From: Paenibacillus caseinilyticus | Lineage (GTDB): Bacteria; Bacillota; Bacilli; Paenibacillales; NBRC-103111 | Assembly: GCF_027533645.1 (NCBI RefSeq) | Contig: NZ_JAQAGY010000015.1 | Location: forward strand, 62,001-126,000 | Reading direction: 5' to 3' | Length of the DNA stretch: 64,000 nt | Shown here: piece by piece, positions 60,428-64,000 of the stretch | Layout: the number at the start of each line of letters is the position of its first letter | Position numbering within the stretch: the stretch's first letter is position 1 | Translations under genes and position numbers: made by a program | Notes under the pieces: model-generated | Seen by the model: the letters and a program-made list of their open reading frames with translations, nothing else | The model's database searches: none | Told to the model about the DNA's origin: nothing

Positions 60428-61354
60428 ATGGAGAAAATCGTATCGGAAAGCAACCTCCCCCTATTCGAAGCGCTGGCCAGCAACGTCCGGATCAAAATTC
60501 TCGAGCTGCTCGGCCAGCAGCCTATGATCATGAAAGACCTGGCCTCCGCGCTCGGTCTGAGCAATTCCATCATTACAATGCACGTCAAGAAGCTCGAGCG
60601 GGCCGATCTGGTCCGCACGGAGATGATTCCCGGCAAAGGAGCTTCGCAGAAGCTCTGTACGCTGGTAGCCGAGCGGATCGAGCTGGTCTTCCCGAGCAAG
60701 GGGCTCATCCCCCGCAATTTTCACGTATCGAACATCCCGATCGGGCATTTTACCGATTTCGACGTGAAGCCGACCTGCGGTCTCGCCTCGAAGTACAAGG
60801 TGATCGGAGGCGGATTCGACGATCCGCGCTATTTTCTGGATAACGAACGCGTCGACGCCAAGATCCTCTGGTTCTCTCAAGGACATGTTACTTACAAAAT
60901 CGCGAACTACCTGCTTCCGGACGAGGAGCCCGAAGAGCTCGAAATCTCAATGGAGCTCGCCTCCGAAGCCCCGCTGTCCAATGAACACTGGCCGTCGGAC
61001 ATTTCCTTCCTCTTCAACGGCGTAGACATCGGCAAGTGGACGAGTCCCGGCGACTTCGGCGGTACCCGCGGCAAGCATACGCCCGAGTGGTGGGACATCA
61101 ATATGAACCAGTACGGGCTTCTCGTGCATATCCGGATTAATGCGGACGGCACCTTCATCGAAGGAACGCGGGTGTCCGACTATACGATCCGCGACATCCA
61201 CATCCGCAAGCTCCAGTGGGACTTCACCCTCTCCGTCAAGGAGGATGCGAAGCATCTGGGCGGCCTGACGATCTACGGTACCGGCTTCGGCAACTATTAC
61301 CAGGACATCGTCTTCAAGCTGACCTACCTCAGCCAGCGCAAGGAATCGGTCTAA
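60428..61354 (+). CDS. ArsR-type transcriptional regulator of the ara operon
   Basis: 308 residues: an N-terminal winged helix (ASNVRIKILELLGQQPMIMKDLASALGLSNSIITMHVKKLERADLVRTEMIPGKGASQKLC) joined to a C-terminal beta-rich ligand domain (WDINMNQYGLLVHIRINADGTFIEG, SQGHVTYKIANYLLPDEEPEELEISMELAS). Unusually long for an ArsR protein, which suggests a sugar-binding sensor half. Divergent from araN with the TTCACA repeats between them, so it most likely controls the ara operon. ATG 60428 behind GGAAGAGG. Confidence 0.85.
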   Translation: MEKIVSESNLPLFEALASNVRIKILELLGQQPMIMKDLASALGLSNSIITMHVKKLERADLVRTEMIPGKGASQKLCTLVAERIELVFPSKGLIPRNFHVSNIPIGHFTDFDVKPTCGLASKYKVIGGGFDDPRYFLDNERVDAKILWFSQGHVTYKIANYLLPDEEPEELEISMELASEAPLSNEHWPSDISFLFNGVDIGKWTSPGDFGGTRGKHTPEWWDINMNQYGLLVHIRINADGTFIEGTRVSDYTIRDIHIRKLQWDFTLSVKEDAKHLGGLTIYGTGFGNYYQDIVFKLTYLSQRKESV

Positions 61355-61440
61355 CGATTCCTGCGCTGCACAGCGTAATGGCAGCCAACACCGGCGCGAA
61401 TAAAGGCACGTACACTTGCTCCATACAAAATCCATACAAA

Positions 61441-61480
61441 TAGAACCCCCTGCGCTTCTAAGAAGCCGCTGGGGGTTCTA
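61441..61480. terminator. Bidirectional terminator between the ara regulator and a lipoprotein gene
   Basis: TAGAACCCCC (61441-61450) pairs with GGGGGTTCTA (61471-61480), with inner pairing GCTTCT/AGAAGC. Confidence 0.8.
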
Positions 61481-61508
61481 TTGTGCTTGCGCCCTGTCGT
61501 AGTCGAGA

Positions 61509-62222
61509 CTACTGCCCGATTCTGGCCTGCAGCAGGGCGGTCAGCTGCTCGCCGGCATTCTTGCCGCCGTTCATGCCCTGCCCGCCGCCGCCCTTGGCGG
61601 GACGCCCGTCCGCTGTTCCGTCCGGCTTCGCCGCGCCATCCGCTGCCGGCGCCTTCCCGTCAGTGGATGCCTTCCCGCTGCCCGAAGCCGTGCCGCTGCC
61701 GGATGTCCCTGCGCTGCCGTCCGGCTTCTCCTGCGGCGCAGTGCCGCCGTCGGCCGCTCCTGCCCCGCCGTCCGCCGGCCGGTTCCGGCCGCCGCCCTGC
61801 CGCTGGCTTGCGGCCTTGTCTAGGAACGCCTTCTGCTCCGCCGTCAGCGCCCCGGTCAGCTTCGCCTTATTCTCCTCTGTCAGCTCGGAAGCGCTGATGC
61901 TGCTCTGTACGACAGGCAGCATGGCCTCCGCCTGCTCCTTCGTGAGGGACAGCCCTTCTTGCCCGTCGAGCTGGATCAGCGCCCTGAAGGTCGACATCAT
62001 AGCGAACGCCTTATCATTCATGGCCGGCCGGCCTGCAGCCGCGGTATCCTTGGAAGTACCGGCCGCATCCTTCGTTTGCCCCGCAGCGGTGCTCCCCGCC
62101 TCCGCTGCTCCTTGTACGCCGCTTGCCGGCGCCGTTTCCTGTTTCGTGCCGCAGCCTGCGGCCAGCACGGCCAGCAGGACGAGAGATCCGATCATCGCTT
62201 TACTTCTATTGCTTGTTTTCAT
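61509..62222 (-). CDS. Lipoprotein of unknown function, low-complexity C-terminus
   Basis: 237 residues with a lipobox (AVLAAGC) and a mature part in two regions: an N-terminal helical segment (KAFAMMSTFRALIQLDGQEGLSLTKEQAEAMLPVVQSSISASELTEENKAKLTGALTAEQKAFLDKA) and a Gly/Ala/Ser/Pro-rich tail (GGRNRPADGGAGAADGGTAPQEKPDGSAGTSGSG). ATG 62222 fits the AAAGGATG site better than the upstream ATG 62231. No family recognised; it resembles small secreted accessory lipoproteins of Paenibacillus. Confidence 0.7.
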   Translation of the reverse strand: MKTSNRSKAMIGSLVLLAVLAAGCGTKQETAPASGVQGAAEAGSTAAGQTKDAAGTSKDTAAAGRPAMNDKAFAMMSTFRALIQLDGQEGLSLTKEQAEAMLPVVQSSISASELTEENKAKLTGALTAEQKAFLDKAASQRQGGGRNRPADGGAGAADGGTAPQEKPDGSAGTSGSGTASGSGKASTDGKAPAADGAAKPDGTADGRPAKGGGGQGMNGGKNAGEQLTALLQARIGQ

Positions 62223-62350
62223 ACGTTTCATCCTTTGTCTATATGGGATTGGTTTCTCTACCTCCTCCAGCATAAGCCTCGAAGCTAAACCGTACCTGAA
62301 TCTTGCCTGAATCCAGGCTGAAGATGTACTGAAAGTTCGCTGAATGCCCC

Positions 62351-63127
62351 TCAATCGAGAATCCCGCCCCCAAGCACCAGACGGTATTCCAGATGCTTGC
62401 CGCGGATCGTATCGATGCGTACCCCTCCGGTTTCCTTCGAAGCCGAATGGATGACTTTGCCGTTCCCGAGATAGATGCCCATGTGCGAGATCGGCTTCTG
62501 CGCGGGAGTCAGCCTGACGTAATCGGAGGCCCGGGTGCCGTGGAACTTCGTGAAGAAGAGCAGGTCCCCGCGGCGCGCCTGCCCGAGCAGCGTATATTTG
62601 CGTTTGGCAAATGCCTTGACATAAGCAGCCTGGCTTCTCGAATCCCAGGGAAGATCCATACCGAGCGCATACAAGAAGACCCAGCGGGTAAAGCTCGAGC
62701 AGTCGAAGGTGGAAGGATCGGTCCGGTCCGCCCCATAGACATAAGGCGTTCCCATATACGACTTCGCAGCCTTGATCACATTCTCGACATAACGGCCGCC
62801 GATCGGTACGACCGATGGGTTCGGGACTCTGCGCACAAGCGGGAATCCGTTCGGATCCAGCAAGGGGGCCCCGAAGGGAAGCACGCCGCTCCCCGGTGGC
62901 CTCTCTTGCTTCACATCGAAGCGCTCCTCCACGCCCAGGTCTCCGAGCTGAAGCTCCTTATCCCGCTGCAGAAGCGCCCCGTCCGACATGCGCCGGTCGG
63001 TGACCTTCTCGTCCGCTCCCCCGGCCTCTTCCCTTACACTTTGAATCCCGCTCTGCGGCGCATGGGAGCAGCCTGTAAACAAGATGCATCCGCACAGCAG
63101 ACCGAGCACTCTAGAATTCATTCGCAT
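62351..63127 (-). CDS. NlpC/P60-type endopeptidase lipoprotein
   Basis: 258 residues. Cell-wall peptidoglycan endopeptidase, lipid-anchored (ILFTGCSHA lipobox). The catalytic block STFDCSSFTRWVFLYALGMDLPWDSRSQAAY carries the nucleophile Cys, and the His is in SHMGIYLGNGKVIHSA. ATG 63127 and ATG 63121 are both possible. A terminator lies downstream in the intergenic region. Confidence 0.9.
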   Translation of the reverse strand: MRMNSRVLGLLCGCILFTGCSHAPQSGIQSVREEAGGADEKVTDRRMSDGALLQRDKELQLGDLGVEERFDVKQERPPGSGVLPFGAPLLDPNGFPLVRRVPNPSVVPIGGRYVENVIKAAKSYMGTPYVYGADRTDPSTFDCSSFTRWVFLYALGMDLPWDSRSQAAYVKAFAKRKYTLLGQARRGDLLFFTKFHGTRASDYVRLTPAQKPISHMGIYLGNGKVIHSASKETGGVRIDTIRGKHLEYRLVLGGGILD

Positions 63128-63282
63128 GTATTGACCAGACCTCTCTTCATTGGATCATCCTTCACTGGAGCTGTTGGCACATCATCCCTGTCCAACCAAA
63201 GTCTGAATGGTTATAGGATGGGAAGCCTGGCCCTTTTTTATGACGAAGATGCCGCATTCCTCTCCCCTCTGCACACCAAAAA

Positions 63283-63319
63283 CCCCCTGTGTAACGGCTG
63301 CTTGCCGTTACACAGGGGG
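63283..63319 (-). terminator. Intrinsic terminator before the acetylesterase gene's stop
   Basis: Fifteen-base perfect arms CCCCCTGTGTAACGG (63283-63297) and CCGTTACACAGGGGG (63305-63319). On the minus strand a T run follows, so it terminates the gene ending at 63407. Confidence 0.85.
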
Positions 63320-63406
63320 CTTCCTCATCATCACGCGAACCTGATCCGCGCAGATCGTCCGTACCGGGAGGGCTGCCCACTCCTCACCGGCTGTGCGGCC
63401 GCCGGC

Positions 63407-64000
63407 TTAGAAGCCGTCAAGGCCTTGTCTCTTCATCTCTTCAGCCACGATGCGGGCCAGTTCAGCGGCGCCGCTGCGGTTCGGATGCAGCGTGTCGCCC
63501 GTCATGTACAGCGCCAGCGTAGCCTCGGGCCCGATCGAGGTGAAGTAAGCGGAGCTGAGCACATTCAGGTCCACGAGCGGCACCTGCTCTTCCTGTGCCA
63601 GGGCTACTGTGGAATGCCGGTACCAGCGGTTCTCGGCATTATGCACGCCAGCCGAGTTGAAGTCGGTGGCGCGTCCCTGAGGGGTGGATAAGATCACAGT
63701 CGCACGCTTGGCCTTCACCTGGCGGACCATCTCCCTCATGTATTCCTTGAACTGGGCTTCGGTCGTCGTGTTCTTCGGGTTCGTATCGTTAATGCCGAGC
63801 TGCAGGATGAAGTAATCCCCCGGCTTAATATACTTCAAGACCGCCTCCATCTGGCCGTCATTCAGGAAACCCCGCGCAATCTGGCCGCCCGAAGCCATGT
63901 TACGGATCTGAAATTGCTCCGTATCCGCATACTTCGGAAGCAGTTGTCCCCAGCCGGCTTGGACGCTGCTCTCCAGCGGATAGTAATTGCACACCGTGGA
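63407..64000 (-). CDS. GDSL-family acetylesterase (rhamnogalacturonan acetylesterase-like), partial
   Basis: C-terminal 198 codons of a GDSL/SGNH hydrolase that runs off the right edge; the block STVCNYYPLESSVQAGWGQLLP at its window start follows the missing GDS nucleophile. GIND and HPN blocks are present (ILQLGINDTNPKNTT, MTGDTLHPNRSGA), matching the SGNH fold. Probably an exported or cell-bound enzyme acting on acetylated pectin side chains, which would fit beside the ara locus. The partner gene is outside the window. Confidence 0.85.
   Translation of the reverse strand, partial: STVCNYYPLESSVQAGWGQLLPKYADTEQFQIRNMASGGQIARGFLNDGQMEAVLKYIKPGDYFILQLGINDTNPKNTTTEAQFKEYMREMVRQVKAKRATVILSTPQGRATDFNSAGVHNAENRWYRHSTVALAQEEQVPLVDLNVLSSAYFTSIGPEATLALYMTGDTLHPNRSGAAELARIVAEEMKRQGLDGF

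Overview
The window comes from a high-GC, spore-forming Firmicute and most resembles the Paenibacillaceae (Paenibacillus, P. mucilaginosus-like; this is inference). The grounds are a GerA/GerC/GerB germination operon, a YheC/YheD spore-coat-type gene, strong AGGAGG ribosome sites with many GTG and TTG starts, Gram-positive regulatory sites (CIRCE, cre, an OhrR-type palindrome, a ydaO-type riboswitch) and an arabinan-use locus. No plasmid, prophage or CRISPR signature was seen. Most of it is ordinary chromosome with small patches of rearrangement.

Layout. 1-3.9 kb: spore germination operon (gerA-gerC-small membrane gene-gerB, minus strand, cut by the window edge). 4.1-6.0 kb: a nitrilase-acetyltransferase fusion and a divergent unknown gene. 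6.3-9.5 kb: the most disturbed part. A c-di-AMP (ydaO-type) riboswitch with terminator precedes a 55-residue protein. Beside it a lysR gene is broken by a 1,350-bp IS200/IS605-family tnpB-only element and also lacks its 5' end, where it is joined head to head to the last part of an NCS2 permease. 9.5-15 kb: DUF2339 membrane protein, a small exported protein, an ArsR regulator and short-chain reductase with matching operators, and a serine hydrolase preceded by six 11-bp direct repeats. 15.1-17.2 kb: alkylation-repair operon adaA-ogt-alkA. 17.3-24 kb: DUF423 protein, PCYCGC lipoprotein, Ohr with its operator, a multi-PAS hybrid kinase, a coiled-coil zinc-ribbon protein and an unknown 446-residue protein. 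24.4-29.9 kb: DHA2 efflux pump, nucleotidyltransferase, small membrane proteins, a truncated AraC gene and an HxlR/RidA pair. 29.9-39.9 kb: a 27-C tract, htpG with CIRCE, a squalene/phytoene synthase homologue, greA, an ABC exporter and an SDR lacking its usual catalytic residues. 41-48.2 kb: a full deoxyribonucleoside catabolic operon (deoC-cdd-nupC-deoB-deoD-pdp) behind deoR. 48.7-53.3 kb: lipoate ligase, LLM flavin oxidoreductase, nitroreductase and Rrf2 regulator. 53.6-61.4 kb: arabinan use (araN-araP-araQ-abfA and an endo-arabinanase gene with an in-frame stop) with a divergent ArsR-type regulator. 61.5-64 kb: lipoprotein, NlpC/P60 lipoprotein and a GDSL/rhamnogalacturonan acetylesterase cut by the window edge.

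Genes working together. The deo genes take up nucleosides and convert them to glyceraldehyde-3-phosphate and acetaldehyde under DeoR and probably CcpA. The ara genes import and cut arabino-oligosaccharides under a TTGACA/TATGAT promoter flanked by TTCACA repeats and a cre site. The ada genes form a self-inducing repair unit.

A diverged interspersed repeat family sharing the core CCGTCCTTTAAG (CCGTCCTTTTAAG in one copy) occurs in five intergenic regions, with tail fragments in two more. The least-explained items are the riboswitch-controlled 55-residue protein, this repeat family, the nitrilase-acetyltransferase fusion and the unknown 446- and 432-residue proteins.
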